From Paramoeba atlantica (lineage: Eukaryota; Discosea): a stretch of 64,000 bases of DNA. The position numbers were made by a program, and so were the translations under genes. Below are positions 1 through 9,845 of this stretch, piece after piece. The stretch covers positions 372,001-436,000 of the forward strand of contig CDRNVI010000026.1 of assembly GCA_977017575.1 (NCBI GenBank). The letters run 5' to 3'. Within the stretch, counting starts at the first letter, position 1; every line of letters starts with the position of its first letter. The notes beneath the pieces are model-generated. The model was not told where the DNA came from. It saw only the letters and a list, made by a program, of their open reading frames with translations, and searched no databases.

Positions 1-2
1 TA

Positions 3-281
3 GAATCGTCATGCATAGAAAACGGGCGAACGAGGTTTCTTTCGATCCGTACTGCTCTCTCGGAAACAACAGAAGTGTACAAGCGGGTTACTATGGCGCT
101 CTCTTCGGCATACCGATCTCTGAAGCTAGGCGACGAGAACAAAGATTTAAATCCTGCATCTACATACCAAGATGTCCTAAAACCAGGTGAAATAAATGGC
201 GTTCCTTTAGAAATCACAGATGAATACGGGTTAGATGTCTTCTCTCTGCCATCCGGCCTACGTTTGTTCTTTGAAATATAG
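3..281 (+). CDS. C-terminal end of an unknown protein (partial)
   Basis: The frame is open from the left edge of the window to a TAG at 279-281, giving about 92 residues that end in a hydrophobic tail (LRLFFEI). An in-frame ATG lies at 93, but the frame continues upstream without a stop, so this is more likely the 3' end of a gene that begins outside the window. I recognise no domain. It has the same orientation as every other host gene here. It could also be a chance open frame. Confidence 0.35.
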   Translation, partial: ESSCIENGRTRFLSIRTALSETTEVYKRVTMALSSAYRSLKLGDENKDLNPASTYQDVLKPGEINGVPLEITDEYGLDVFSLPSGLRLFFEI

Positions 282-356
282 AAGTGACAACATAGAAGTG
301 GCAAAGAACAGTATAAGGTAAGAGTCCACATCTCTTTGATTTTTTTCAAGATTTAT

Positions 357-668
357 TCAAGGCGAAAAAAACGTTGACTGGCGTGTACCTTCTATTCGGC
401 CACGCTCCAAATCACCGTATCGTTTCCGATCGTTTACAATGCTGGACCACATTTCTATGTCTGTATAATCAGGAATACTGGTACGAGTGGTTCCACTACG
501 ACGGCGTTGTACACGAATTCTCCCCCGACGGAGACAACCCTCCAAATTTTGACCCTTGTTCCGACTAATAAAACCGTAAATCGCCTTTCGGGAAATGCTC
601 ACACCTTCTTTGCGTAAAGTAACAGATGATACATGTTGAGGGTTAAAGCGCCTACGTAGAAGAGACAC
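357..668 (-). pseudogene. Transposase N-terminus remnant (helix-turn-helix, mariner-like)
   Basis: About 103 residues on the minus strand carry a helix-turn-helix-like stretch (EGVSISRKAIYGFISR) followed by an Arg-rich linker (RRGRIRVQRRR). This order resembles the DNA-binding part of Tc1/mariner-type transposases. No catalytic domain follows and I saw no terminal repeats, so it is at best a fragment of a DNA transposon. Like the other protein-like signals on this strand, it is transposon-related. The assignment rests on pattern only. Confidence 0.35.
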
Positions 669-1076
669 CTAACTCTCTTTGATGTCCCCTTGAATTTTTA
701 TTTGCGCGGGATTCCGTTTACTTGTCGACTGGTTCGCTGCTTGTTCGCCCTGCTTGGCGTTGTGCGCACCATCTCGATCTCCGCGTGGCAGTTCTCGACT
801 TACAAACGACCGATTTATTTTTCCCTTTCGCGTAATTTGCACCTCGGTAAAGTCTTCTTTGTATCGAATCTTAGTATCGAATCTCGATAAATTTTAAATA
901 AGCTTTTTTTGTAATTGACGCGTGAAAGAATGGCAGAATGTCTTTTATCACATTACATTACGCATTACCAGGATACGTGGTACTCTTCAATATCAAAATT
1001 TTACGCTTTATAAAGGTACGGGTGTTATTAACAAAATTGATTCCGTTGTCATAGTTTTTCTTATATTTATGTCAAT
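669..1076. other. Intergenic region, no feature seen
   Basis: This AT-rich stretch lies between the transposase scrap and DPH2. Short open frames occur on the plus strand but none shows protein-like composition. No obvious repeat or strong hairpin was found. Confidence 0.5.
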
Positions 1077-3071
1077 ATGTATGTGCGAAAAAAGCACACG
1101 AAACAGAAACGGATGCTACTGCGATCCTTATACAACTTTTCTTCTCTCACACCTTTTTTACAAAGGCACCGCAAAGTAGTTGTACAACTTCCCGAAGACC
1201 TTCTGCCCTATGCCCTCCTAATTCAAGAACTAATTAAAGAAGAGTGGAACCATAGTCCTCAGAACGAAACTCTCTGTGCTAAAGCTGAGTCGTTAGGAGC
1301 ATGTGGCATGACATGTGCTTGCACTCCTAACATGGACGAACAGGGTGTCGCACTAAATACACTGGACGAACTAGCTTGTCCAAAGCCGAATGTTACCTGT
1401 ATCACCGAGAAGAAATCTTCCTGTGATCAAGGAAAATACGGAGCGCCGTCTATTGCGATTATGGCAGACACAACATTTACCTCATGTTGTCCCGATGAGG
1501 TATCCGCTGAACACCTTCCCGGGGTTGATGGAATTGTACACTTTGGAATGGATTGCGGGATTAAAACTTCCCGAATACCCATCCAGTATTGCAGACGAAG
1601 CTTCTCGTCTACGTTTCTTGCAAAATGGGAAAGCGTTTTAGAAAACGAGCTGAAGTCTGTATTTCATACTTTAGAGAGCTCTGAACAAACATCTGGGGAT
1701 TTCATTTCGAACGCAAAGGATGGCATAGCATCATTACGTATTTTGAGTATTGTTCTTGCTGCGGAGGCATATGAGCTCCTACCTATTATACGAACCGTAG
1801 CCAACCAACTTGCGGATGAGGCCAAACAACTCGGATGGGAATTCATTGTCGGTTCTACCACTACAAATGAAACGACCCCAGAGGGTTTCGATACAATACG
1901 CCTGGGCGCACTTCAGATCCCTCTGAAGGCCTCGGTCTATTTCCTTGTCGATCCTACGCTATCCGATGGTTCCCACGTGGGTGCTCTCCACGGGGCTTCC
2001 GAGCGTGCAACGATCTCCAATCCCGAATCCCACCCGCTCTTTTTTCTTACCGGATTGCTCGCCACACACTACGGCGTCCCTCTCCACATCTCCTCGGTTC
2101 GTTTTCCTTCACACGTAAAGGACGAAGCCCGATCGGAGTCGTTCGTCTCTTCCCCTACGGTGCCCAGCAATGACGGAGTAAAAAGTCTACTCCCTATTGA
2201 TGAATTACACAACACCACCGCGAAAATGAATCGTTCAAAACTATGGGCTTCACACGAAGAGCGTGTTGCTGTAAAATCAGCACGATCCAGCGATGCAGAA
2301 TTGGACCCCTGCCGACGTCGTGCGACCCAATCTGTCTATCTGCGTGCGAAACTGCGGTCCTCGCTTGCGGTAGGGATTGTGGTCCATACCCTCAGTGCGG
2401 TCGGGTCGAATCTTTTAATCCGCTACTTGTATGATGTGTTAAAACGAGCAGGCAAGCGCCCGTACGTGTTGTATACGGGACGTCTTAATGTGCCGAAACT
2501 GGCCAATTTTACCGCCGATTTAGATCTCTGTGTGCTGGTGGGGTGTGCGTACCACGGCGTAATGAGCTGTTCACAATCCAGGGAGTATCCGATACCTGTT
2601 CTCACCCCGATGGAGGTGTGGACGGGATTGTTTGTGGATAACTACCCGGAATTAAACGTTTGTATGGGAAGTGAGGTAGATCCTGCGTTCCTGTCCCGCA
2701 CAAACGATGTTTCGCCCCTTTTTGAATCCTCCCCTGTGCCCACACTTCCACTGATTCCCCATGCGCTGCGTTGGTTTCGACACGCCTATGAAAAGCTGGG
2801 CATGTCAAAGCCAGAGGAAGACACATCGAATGTGGTAACAGGAGGAAACTGTTCGTCACAAAATACCCTTTCGCGAGGGATTAAGTCTTCCGCACTAACA
2901 GTGGCCCCTGCACTCTCACTTTCGACAATAACACGTTGGCACTCGCGCAGCTACAAGGGGTTAGACCCACAAGTGGGGCAGACGCCTGTACAGACAGAGA
3001 TTTCAGAGGGCATGAGTGGGATACCCAGCGTTTACGACCATGAGAAGAGCGAGGAAACAGCATTGCAGTAA
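1077..3071 (+). CDS. DPH2: Diphthamide biosynthesis protein 2 (DPH2)
   Basis: A 664-residue protein of the DPH1/DPH2 family. In eukaryotes DPH2 pairs with DPH1 to transfer the 3-amino-3-carboxypropyl group from S-adenosylmethionine to a histidine of elongation factor 2, the first step of diphthamide synthesis in the cytosol. Visible family landmarks are the first-domain strand (VVVQLPEDLLPYA, residues ~34-46), the signature ADTTFTSCCPDEVSAEH with its iron-sulphur cysteine (~131-147), the HFGMDCG loop, and the third-domain block around KLANFTADLDLCVLVGC followed by VLTPMEVW (~480-520). A non-conserved linker of ~80 residues separates domains two and three, and the C-terminal ~80 residues are unconserved. 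The chosen ATG gives a basic N-terminus; the next ATG is at 1113. It ends in TAA. Confidence 0.88.
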   Translation: MYVRKKHTKQKRMLLRSLYNFSSLTPFLQRHRKVVVQLPEDLLPYALLIQELIKEEWNHSPQNETLCAKAESLGACGMTCACTPNMDEQGVALNTLDELACPKPNVTCITEKKSSCDQGKYGAPSIAIMADTTFTSCCPDEVSAEHLPGVDGIVHFGMDCGIKTSRIPIQYCRRSFSSTFLAKWESVLENELKSVFHTLESSEQTSGDFISNAKDGIASLRILSIVLAAEAYELLPIIRTVANQLADEAKQLGWEFIVGSTTTNETTPEGFDTIRLGALQIPLKASVYFLVDPTLSDGSHVGALHGASERATISNPESHPLFFLTGLLATHYGVPLHISSVRFPSHVKDEARSESFVSSPTVPSNDGVKSLLPIDELHNTTAKMNRSKLWASHEERVAVKSARSSDAELDPCRRRATQSVYLRAKLRSSLAVGIVVHTLSAVGSNLLIRYLYDVLKRAGKRPYVLYTGRLNVPKLANFTADLDLCVLVGCAYHGVMSCSQSREYPIPVLTPMEVWTGLFVDNYPELNVCMGSEVDPAFLSRTNDVSPLFESSPVPTLPLIPHALRWFRHAYEKLGMSKPEEDTSNVVTGGNCSSQNTLSRGIKSSALTVAPALSLSTITRWHSRSYKGLDPQVGQTPVQTEISEGMSGIPSVYDHEKSEETALQ

Positions 3072-3347
3072 GCTGAAAGAAGACGTACGTACTGTACGCA
3101 CTGTATGTAAGATGCCAAAAGATTATTGTTATAAGAAAATAACACGAAAGCCGAAATACTTATATTTGATATTTGGGCCGCAGTTTTGTACACTTTTGCG
3201 AAATTTATAGCGCCATCTTTAGTATTTCATCGCTCTCCTGCTTCATTTGCCTCTCTAAGCGTAGTCACCTTTCGTCCACTCTCGACCATTCACCTCTCCT
3301 TATCATTTCCAAATCTACCCTCAACGAACCCCACCAAAAAAAAGAAC

Positions 3348-4817
3348 ATGTCGCCCCCCACCCCTACCCTCTTAACTGAAATCCAACACGGACACGATGC
3401 CGGGATTAGCTATGTGAAGTTCGTCTCTCTGCGCCCCAACGCACCTCTTTCCTATGACGCTCTACTCGTCACCTCTCTTGATGGCACGGTGTCAATATGG
3501 GAACGCGGTCCCGCTGCTTCAGCCTCTGGGCGGTCTTCCCATAAAAACATGCCTTCTTTTTCCTGTCTCACACGATGGGGAGCGCCCTCGGAGGGTTTAG
3601 GCCCTTCTCATGAGGAACAGGAGCGCAGTATGATTAACTGTGCGTGTTGGTTAACCCCGACAGTATGGTCTCCAGGTTCCCTCCTGCTGGGATGGGAGAC
3701 CGGGGCGATTTCTCAAATCGTTTTTACCGGAACGACCCTTTCAGAAATCTCAAAAAAGATTTTGTGGCATTCCCCTGAAGATGGAGGGGTGAATGCGATC
3801 ACAAAGGTATTGGATCTCAACGCGTGGTTCAATCCTAATCCTCGAGATGAAAATCCGGATCCTCGAATCAGGGATTGGTGTTGTTTCGGTACCGAGAACG
3901 GGCGGGTGGGGATTTTAGATCCCCGCAGACCGCACGCGTTGCTCGCCTCGATTCAACTTGCATCGGACATTACCTCACTTTGTGTGATGCCGCTTAACGA
4001 GAAGATGAGAGAAAAACAGGAAGACCAAAGGTTTGAATTTTCACAAACGGGTCTCTTGTTTGTGGGAGAGGGCTCGGGGACGTTGTCTTGTTGGGCTTCA
4101 CCCCTTCTGAGTGGGAATGATCTTAAAAAAGAAAGAGGGGAGCCGAGGGAGGTGGTTGGCTCCGATGGAATTGAGCTGAAACAAGTGAAGCTACACACGG
4201 ACGAGACGGAGTACGGTATTGGGATCAATGGAATGGTAGGTTTGCCTGTTGAAGCGTGGGATGAAAAATTAAGCTGTGTAGAAACAAAGGAACGCCATAC
4301 ACAGGGTGGATTTAGGAGTCCTCTAGCAGGCAGTGTGGCTCGACTGCTGCTGTATTATGGTACTTCATGTGAAATTCGGGAGCTTCGTAAGATGGATCCT
4401 CTAAAAATTGGACTGGAGTGTGATGATGCTTCAATGGCAGATTTTGGCCTTGAATTACGTTCCACCGATGCTCGGCTATGTAGTGCACATGATGCATCGA
4501 GAGTACATAGCGACTACGTACGTTCCTGTGTCCGTGTAAACGATTCTAAAGGGTGTTGCTTGCTAACTTCTGGCGATGATGGGCGAATCTCTGCATGGTC
4601 GTACTCTACGAAATCTATGAGATCTTTTTACAAAGATGTCTGTAACGAAACTTGGCCATTGTTTGAATTAGCGGCTGATCAGGATCCCATAATGACTATC
4701 GATGCCATAGTCAACACACCCACGCATGAACGTCGGGAAGGAAATAACTCTGAAGCAATTGTTTTTGTCAGTGGTTCAGAGGGTCCCTTTCTACGAGTGT
4801 GGGAGTGGCCTTCATAG
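3348..4817 (+). CDS. WD-repeat protein
   Basis: A 489-residue protein beginning MSPPTPTLL. The frame is open further upstream to a TTG at 3186, but the ATG at 3348 follows a pyrimidine-rich leader and is the natural start. WD40-like blades are visible: GHDAGISYVKF ending LDGTVSIWE, GTENGRVGILD, VGEGSGTLSCW, SGDDGRISAWSY and a final SGSEGPFLRVWEW. This indicates a beta-propeller used as a scaffold, but I cannot assign a subfamily. Divergent insertions separate the blades. It lies between DPH2 and a small membrane protein, on the same strand. Confidence 0.7.
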   Translation: MSPPTPTLLTEIQHGHDAGISYVKFVSLRPNAPLSYDALLVTSLDGTVSIWERGPAASASGRSSHKNMPSFSCLTRWGAPSEGLGPSHEEQERSMINCACWLTPTVWSPGSLLLGWETGAISQIVFTGTTLSEISKKILWHSPEDGGVNAITKVLDLNAWFNPNPRDENPDPRIRDWCCFGTENGRVGILDPRRPHALLASIQLASDITSLCVMPLNEKMREKQEDQRFEFSQTGLLFVGEGSGTLSCWASPLLSGNDLKKERGEPREVVGSDGIELKQVKLHTDETEYGIGINGMVGLPVEAWDEKLSCVETKERHTQGGFRSPLAGSVARLLLYYGTSCEIRELRKMDPLKIGLECDDASMADFGLELRSTDARLCSAHDASRVHSDYVRSCVRVNDSKGCCLLTSGDDGRISAWSYSTKSMRSFYKDVCNETWPLFELAADQDPIMTIDAIVNTPTHERREGNNSEAIVFVSGSEGPFLRVWEWPS

Positions 4818-5023
4818 GTAAAACAACAAAACGACGACTAGGATAGTACTCTGCTGAAAATTTTCCTCAGTGCATTCTTTAAACACACCTTTAATTAAAA
4901 CTCCCTTTCTTTTACCAAAACGGTGTTTTTTTAAAAACCTTTTTTATATCATCTACAACCATCTTATTTTTTTGGTCTTTTGAAGTATCTTGCCACAAAC
5001 TTTATTTCCCCGAAACTTTTTCA

Positions 5024-5392
5024 ATGCTGTGGTCGGTAGTGCAATCAGTCTTCGGTTGGTACGATGTGGCGAATGGGAACCCAAAAGAGATTCCTGTAAA
5101 TTACGTCTTCTCCAACGGATATCACAGTTCTCAGCCCATAGCTGTTTCGAATACTGTCCCGACACAACTTCGTACCTTTCCACGAACTCCCAGTCTTGCG
5201 CGTTCTTCGTCGCTCTTTACACTTGAACGACAACCTTCTACGGGACTCTTGCATTCACCCCTCCCTCTGGCACCCGGGGAGAGTTACCTGACCCCCCACC
5301 GTTACTTGTGGTTTTGTTATGGATCATACGTGCTGCTTTCGCTTTTTGCAATGCTTTTCATTGCATTTGTGCGGAACTTGTTTTTTGGATAA
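5024..5392 (+). CDS. Small membrane protein with C-terminal anchor
   Basis: A 122-residue protein from an ATG preceded by a T-rich leader. Its middle is Ser/Thr/Pro-rich. It ends in a ~24-residue hydrophobic segment (FCYGSYVLLSLFAMLFIAFV) and a short basic tail (RNLFFG). This layout suggests a tail-anchored protein with its N-terminus in the cytosol. No known family was recognised. It is supported as a gene by strand, position in the array, and the coherent membrane segment at its end. Confidence 0.5.
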   Translation: MLWSVVQSVFGWYDVANGNPKEIPVNYVFSNGYHSSQPIAVSNTVPTQLRTFPRTPSLARSSSLFTLERQPSTGLLHSPLPLAPGESYLTPHRYLWFCYGSYVLLSLFAMLFIAFVRNLFFG

Positions 5393-5587
5393 GGGACGCC
5401 TTGGGTTATCATTCAGAAACCTTTGTTACTTAAATCCTTCGGTGGCTTCACAGGGATTTTATTGGAGCGAAGGAGAAGCGCATTTTTCGTAATAAAGATG
5501 TATATGATACGACTATATATATTGTACGTATACGGGCTATAAAACCTTTTCTCATTTCCGTTTTTCGATATCCAAAACTCATTCTTC

Positions 5588-5930
5588 CTCCGGATGGTCA
5601 CTGGCAAACCAAACGCTTCACAGACAGATTTGGAAGTTTCGAGACGGACGTCCTCTACCAGTTTCCGCTTGTCCAAGTCGGCACAACGCGTTGTTTCCAA
5701 CCTCTGGGTCGACCAATCTTACGTCATCACGGCTTACCCAAGAGGTGTAAGCCGTGCAAGGGAGCTGGTTCCCTAAGGGGGGTCGGTCTTCCGAGTACTG
5801 GCCAAGACGGATCTCGACCCAGCCTCTTAGAGTGAGGCCACCAGGTATTATGCGGGAGGCGAGAGTCGAGGTTGCCGTCTGCTTCAAGTTCTTGCCCACT
5901 TACTTGAGGGGCCGCGGGTGGGGGTCAAAA
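5588..5930 (-). repeat. SINE-like interspersed repeat, copy 1
   Basis: On the minus strand this ~330-bp segment matches 45783-46140 along most of its length, starting with a head that includes CAAGAA and AGACGGC and ending at the shared GCCAGTGACCATCCGGAG. The body contains a conserved hairpin; here ACGGCTTAC and GTAAGCCGT pair around an AAGAGG loop at 5729-5756. The head resembles a tRNA, so a tRNA-derived SINE is the likeliest class. Just beyond the head, CACCCGCGGCCCCTCAA also resembles one arm of the hairpin at 19045-19120. Confidence 0.65.
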
Positions 5931-6171
5931 CGAGATCATGATACACGAAAAAGACCGAATAATAACCACTCACGCGCGAAATACTTTTTTATGTAGTCGT
6001 GAAATCACGCGAGATCATACTTAATCAAGAGCTGACGTGAATGAAAGTACTATGAAAGTAATATGTAGACGCGTCCTTGATCTCACAAAATTGTTTCAGA
6101 ATATTACATTGTAACTGCTTCAATTGTATCTAGCAGACTTTGACTGGTTTCGCTTCCTCTTTGTCCATTCG

Positions 6172-7014
6172 ATGCACTTAATCCCCACTCCAGATATTCC
6201 ACGTGTGGTACGCGCGGGTAAGGTACGTGGAAATCTTGCTCAGGAATATCAACTGGAACGATGTGTACATAATCTTACACAGCGGCACCAGTCCTGGACT
6301 TCAGAGACCCCTGCTTGTATGTGGTACGGTGTGAGTTGTCGCCACGGGGATGTTTATGTTATTGAATGGAATCATGAAAAACTACGAGGCATACTTGACT
6401 TCTCGGCCTTACCTGTCTCCGCTGTGGGTTTCCAGTGTAAAGAAAATCATCTTACGGGTCCCCTTTCCCTCGTTGAATTTCCTCCTTCTCTTTTAGAACT
6501 TAACGTTGCCGTTAATCAGCTCTCAGGTGGTTTAGACATGGGAGAACTTTGGTCAAAGATTACATTCTTTGAGGCGCAGGTAAATACAATGTCGGGACTG
6601 TTGGATTTTACACAAATACCTCCCGATTTGTGGGAAATGCGTCTTGCATGGAATGGATTCTATGGTAATTTAGATTTCACAACTTATCGGATACCGCGAA
6701 ATCTGAGAGTTTTGGATCTTTCACAGAATAAATTTCGTGGCACGCTTTGCTTGAAAGGCTTATGGGCGCCCGATCTTCAATTATCAGTGCAGGGCAATTC
6801 CTTGATTAAACATTTTGATGTCAGACAAGTGAATATCGCTCTGCTTACCGTAGACAGAAAAATGAAGTTGCTTGATGTCCCCCGCTTCTCACCAGTAGTT
6901 ATAAAGTACGTCCCCCGCAGTAAATCACGACCGACTTCAAGATCTATATCTACTGATCCTCATGGCCTGTCAAAACGAACGTGCATGTCAGTTGCATGTC
7001 TACTCTATGTATGA
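6172..7014 (+). CDS. LRR protein 1, type A, with N-terminal cap
   Basis: A ~280-residue protein from the ATG at 6172 (the frame is open to a TTG at 6124). It starts with the family cap (RAGKVRGNL, then EYQLERCVHNL and HQSWTSETPACMWYGVSC), followed by about six LRR units of the form LP..L..L....N.FSG..DF. The cap with W...C.W.GV.C is like the LRR N-terminal cap of plant receptor kinases, whose two cysteines form a disulphide. That suggests secretion, although the N-terminal hydrophobic stretch is weak here. It is a close paralogue of the gene at 8429. The role is unknown; LRR ladders usually bind other proteins. Confidence 0.8.
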   Translation: MHLIPTPDIPRVVRAGKVRGNLAQEYQLERCVHNLTQRHQSWTSETPACMWYGVSCRHGDVYVIEWNHEKLRGILDFSALPVSAVGFQCKENHLTGPLSLVEFPPSLLELNVAVNQLSGGLDMGELWSKITFFEAQVNTMSGLLDFTQIPPDLWEMRLAWNGFYGNLDFTTYRIPRNLRVLDLSQNKFRGTLCLKGLWAPDLQLSVQGNSLIKHFDVRQVNIALLTVDRKMKLLDVPRFSPVVIKYVPRSKSRPTSRSISTDPHGLSKRTCMSVACLLYV

Positions 7015-7511
7015 GGTAACCCATCACAAACACCCATCACGAACCCCACACTCATGATCGGCCGTTTCAGGTCCACTGGGCGGTTGGTTCAGTGTGGTGT
7101 CTCCAACTTCGAAAATAGGTTCCCCAGTAACCAGCCGTCCTTCCCCGCACATGCTAAATTTTTACCCAAACACACAGCAGCAATGTAGAGTTCCATAAAG
7201 TTAGCTATTAGTATACAAGCGGTCCGAAGCATTTTTCATTTAATTAAGTATATTATAGTACAGTGTAAGCTTAGTATGTATTGAAATGAAGTAATTGTAT
7301 ACATTGCGTAGTTCGGTACATTGTATACCCCATCTAGGGGGATGTACCCCCTAGTTATGTTAGCAGTTAGATAATTGTTGTAAATGCATGTGCCTGATTG
7401 CAAATTTAATTCTAATTTCCTTGCATGTGATTACGTAAATGGATTCTTCAAAATCCATTTTAACTATTTGAGTTTTTAGGTGCACCCGTCGACCCTTATC
7501 CAATACAATAA
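7015..7511. other. Intergenic region between LRR genes, one hairpin
   Basis: No gene is visible. A perfect 8-bp hairpin lies at 7334-7354 (CTAGGGGG, loop ATGTA, CCCCCTAG). The same CTAGGGGG/CCCCCTAG wording recurs in the short repeats at 18.6 kb, so it may be a scrap of that repeat family. The rest is AT-rich. Confidence 0.5.
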
Positions 7512-8165
7512 ATGTGTTACATTTTCTTCAATACAGCAGACTCATCAGTTCGATCAGGAAAGGTGCGAAGAGCTCTTTTACCTCAGGAGTTCACTCTCGC
7601 GCAGCTCGTACAGGATATCACCACCTCCGAAGCGTCCTGGACTACTTCCACTCCTGCATGTGAATGGTCGTACGTGAAGTGTAATGCTGAAAAGGAAGTA
7701 ACTAGTTTGCCATGGTGCTTCAGTTTGTTTGCATCAGATTGTCCCACACTACAAGGAAAACTATCTTGGAAATACTTACCACGTACCTTGTTGTTTCTTG
7801 ATGCTTCTTCGCAGTCTTTGAGAGGGCCCGTGGATCTTTCTGTTCTACCTCCGGAACTACAAGATTTCCACATTAGTATGAATGAGTGTAGCGGATCACT
7901 GGATTTAACGCGCTTGCCCCCTACTCTTAAATCCCTATATCTCGATGATAATAGATTCAAAGGTGAAATTGATCTCACGTGTCTTCCGTTGTCGATACGC
8001 GAAATCTCCTTGTGCTACAATGAGCTATGCGGTGAGCCGGACGTCACGAAGCTTCCGGAACATGTATTCGAAGTTGACCTTTCTCACAACCACTTTACAT
8101 GGCATGGAGACGTACCATCAATAGTTATTATTTGGGATGAAGAGGAGACAAAAGCAATCGATTAG
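7512..8165 (+). CDS. LRR protein 2, type B
   Basis: A 217-residue protein from an ATG. The cap reads RSGKVRRALLPQEF and ASWTTSTPACEWSYVKC, then about five LRR units, for example SGSLDLTRLPPTLKSLYLDD and KGEIDLTCLPLSIREI. The cap cysteines are kept, but the usual GV before the second is replaced by YV. It is the intact relative of the pseudogene at 16825-17494, sharing phrases such as MNQCSGSLDLT and GEPDVTKLPE with small changes. It sits between two type A genes, so the cluster holds two lineages of the family. Ends in TAG. Confidence 0.78.
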   Translation: MCYIFFNTADSSVRSGKVRRALLPQEFTLAQLVQDITTSEASWTTSTPACEWSYVKCNAEKEVTSLPWCFSLFASDCPTLQGKLSWKYLPRTLLFLDASSQSLRGPVDLSVLPPELQDFHISMNECSGSLDLTRLPPTLKSLYLDDNRFKGEIDLTCLPLSIREISLCYNELCGEPDVTKLPEHVFEVDLSHNHFTWHGDVPSIVIIWDEEETKAID

Positions 8166-8428
8166 GTGACGGTAAAGCACTTGTAGATTTTTGAAGTTTT
8201 GCTATAAAAACGGCCTTTTCAGTTTTGCCGACACATTAGTATCAATGCAATGTCTACCATTCTGTACTATACATTATAAAAGGCTACATACGTTTCTCCC
8301 ATTCAGCCGGTCATTAATCTAATCAGATCAAATTGATTCAATCGTTCTGAAATGCATTTTTCTGTCCCGAGGACCAGTGGCGCACTTCCGCCGCGATTGA
8401 CACAAGCAGACAATACTTTGCAACAAAA

Positions 8429-9280
8429 ATGACGAAAACTGATAAAAGAGGCGTTGAATTTCTCAGTATGGAAAACGTTTTTCAAACACAAGTACGAAAA
8501 AACCAATTTCCTTTTTTTTTTGTTTCTTTGCTTTGCTTGCACATGTATCTGACGTCTGCAGCTGATATTCCACGTGCAGTACGCGCGGGTAAGGTACGTG
8601 GAAATTTGGGTCAGGAATATCAACTTGAACGATTTGTACATAATCTGACACAGCGACATCCATCATGGACCTCAGAGACTCCCGCGTGTAAGTGGTACGG
8701 AGTCAGTTGTCGAGACCAAGAAGTATTTTCGATTGATTGGGAAAAAGAAAAATTACGTGGTAGTTTTGAGTTTTCGGGTTTGCCTCCGAGTACAGCACGA
8801 TTTTTGTGTTCTAAAAATCGTGTCTTTGGTTTTTTGCCACTTCTTGAATTTCCTTCCTCTCTCTTGCGAGTTGTCGTTGCGGCGAACCAGTTTTCGGGCC
8901 CCTTAAATTTGAATGACTTGTGGTCCACAGTTATTTATTTTGAGGCACACGTAAATGTGCTTTCTGGAGCTCTAGACTTTTCTACGCTCCCACTTGATTT
9001 GCGGGAATTGCGTTTAGCTAAGAATAACTTTGACGGCGAGCTCCACCTGGTGACAGGACGCGTGTTACAAAATTTGCAAGTTCTTGACCTCTCTTATAAC
9101 TCATTCAATGGTGCGCTTCGTTTAAATGGACTGTGGGCGCCTGCTTTGCAACTTTCACTACAAGGGAATCATTTTATTGCTGCACAGGAACTTCGTAATG
9201 TTTCACTTTCCCGTTTGAAGGTAAGTAATTCGCTAAGAAATCTCGTACGATACTCTTCCATGCCCGTAGAATACGAATAG
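8429..9280 (+). CDS. LRR protein 3, type A, likely secreted
   Basis: A 283-residue protein. The second ATG at 8468 would begin the more usual signal peptide: a basic/polar start, then FPFFFVSLLCLHMYL and a small-residue site (TSAADIP). The mature part starts with RAGKVRGNLGQEYQLERF and the cap HPSWTSETPACKWYGVSC, then about six LRR units. Over the cap and first repeats it is nearly identical to the gene at 6172, so the two come from a recent duplication flanking the type B gene. The signal peptide makes this the best evidence that the type A proteins reach the cell surface or are secreted. Confidence 0.8.
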   Translation: MTKTDKRGVEFLSMENVFQTQVRKNQFPFFFVSLLCLHMYLTSAADIPRAVRAGKVRGNLGQEYQLERFVHNLTQRHPSWTSETPACKWYGVSCRDQEVFSIDWEKEKLRGSFEFSGLPPSTARFLCSKNRVFGFLPLLEFPSSLLRVVVAANQFSGPLNLNDLWSTVIYFEAHVNVLSGALDFSTLPLDLRELRLAKNNFDGELHLVTGRVLQNLQVLDLSYNSFNGALRLNGLWAPALQLSLQGNHFIAAQELRNVSLSRLKVSNSLRNLVRYSSMPVEYE

Positions 9281-9845
9281 GAGTTCGTATAGTTTGCGTG
9301 TACAGTATTAGTAAATTTGGTTAGACTGAAGCAATGTGAATACAATGTCTTGTAAAAATTATAATCGTCTTTATAATCGTTTTGTAATCTTTATAATCGT
9401 TCCTCTAGTTTTGCCTAGTTTTTGGACCCAGAGAGCACAAAGTTGTGTCTTTTTGTGTACCAACCTTTTTCTGTCCACCGTCTTCCATGATCAGTTTGAA
9501 TTGCATTTTTTCATTTCTCTTAATATTTTCACTGTTTTTGTTCACTTTTTTTGCAATAATCGAGGGTAGAGCAGTAGTTATACAACAACTGCAATGCATA
9601 AGGCATATTGATAATGCATAAGGATTGCCTTTTACACAGCCTCACGTAGACCATTCTGATCCTCGGGCTCAAAAAAATATCAGCCTTAAAAATACCTGAT
9701 TTCCTCTAGTTATAAAAACGAATGATTTTCTCCTATGGAAAACACTGCGATCAAAGTACTTTCTCACGAGAACGAGAACTCACGAATGTATCAAAATTAA
9801 GCAAAACCGAATAAAAGTTTAATCTTTAGAATTACATGACGCAGA
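9281..9845. other. Intergenic region, no feature seen
   Basis: AT-rich DNA after the third LRR gene. Several short open frames are visible but none resembles a protein. It ends where the inverted terminal repeat at 9846 begins. Confidence 0.5.
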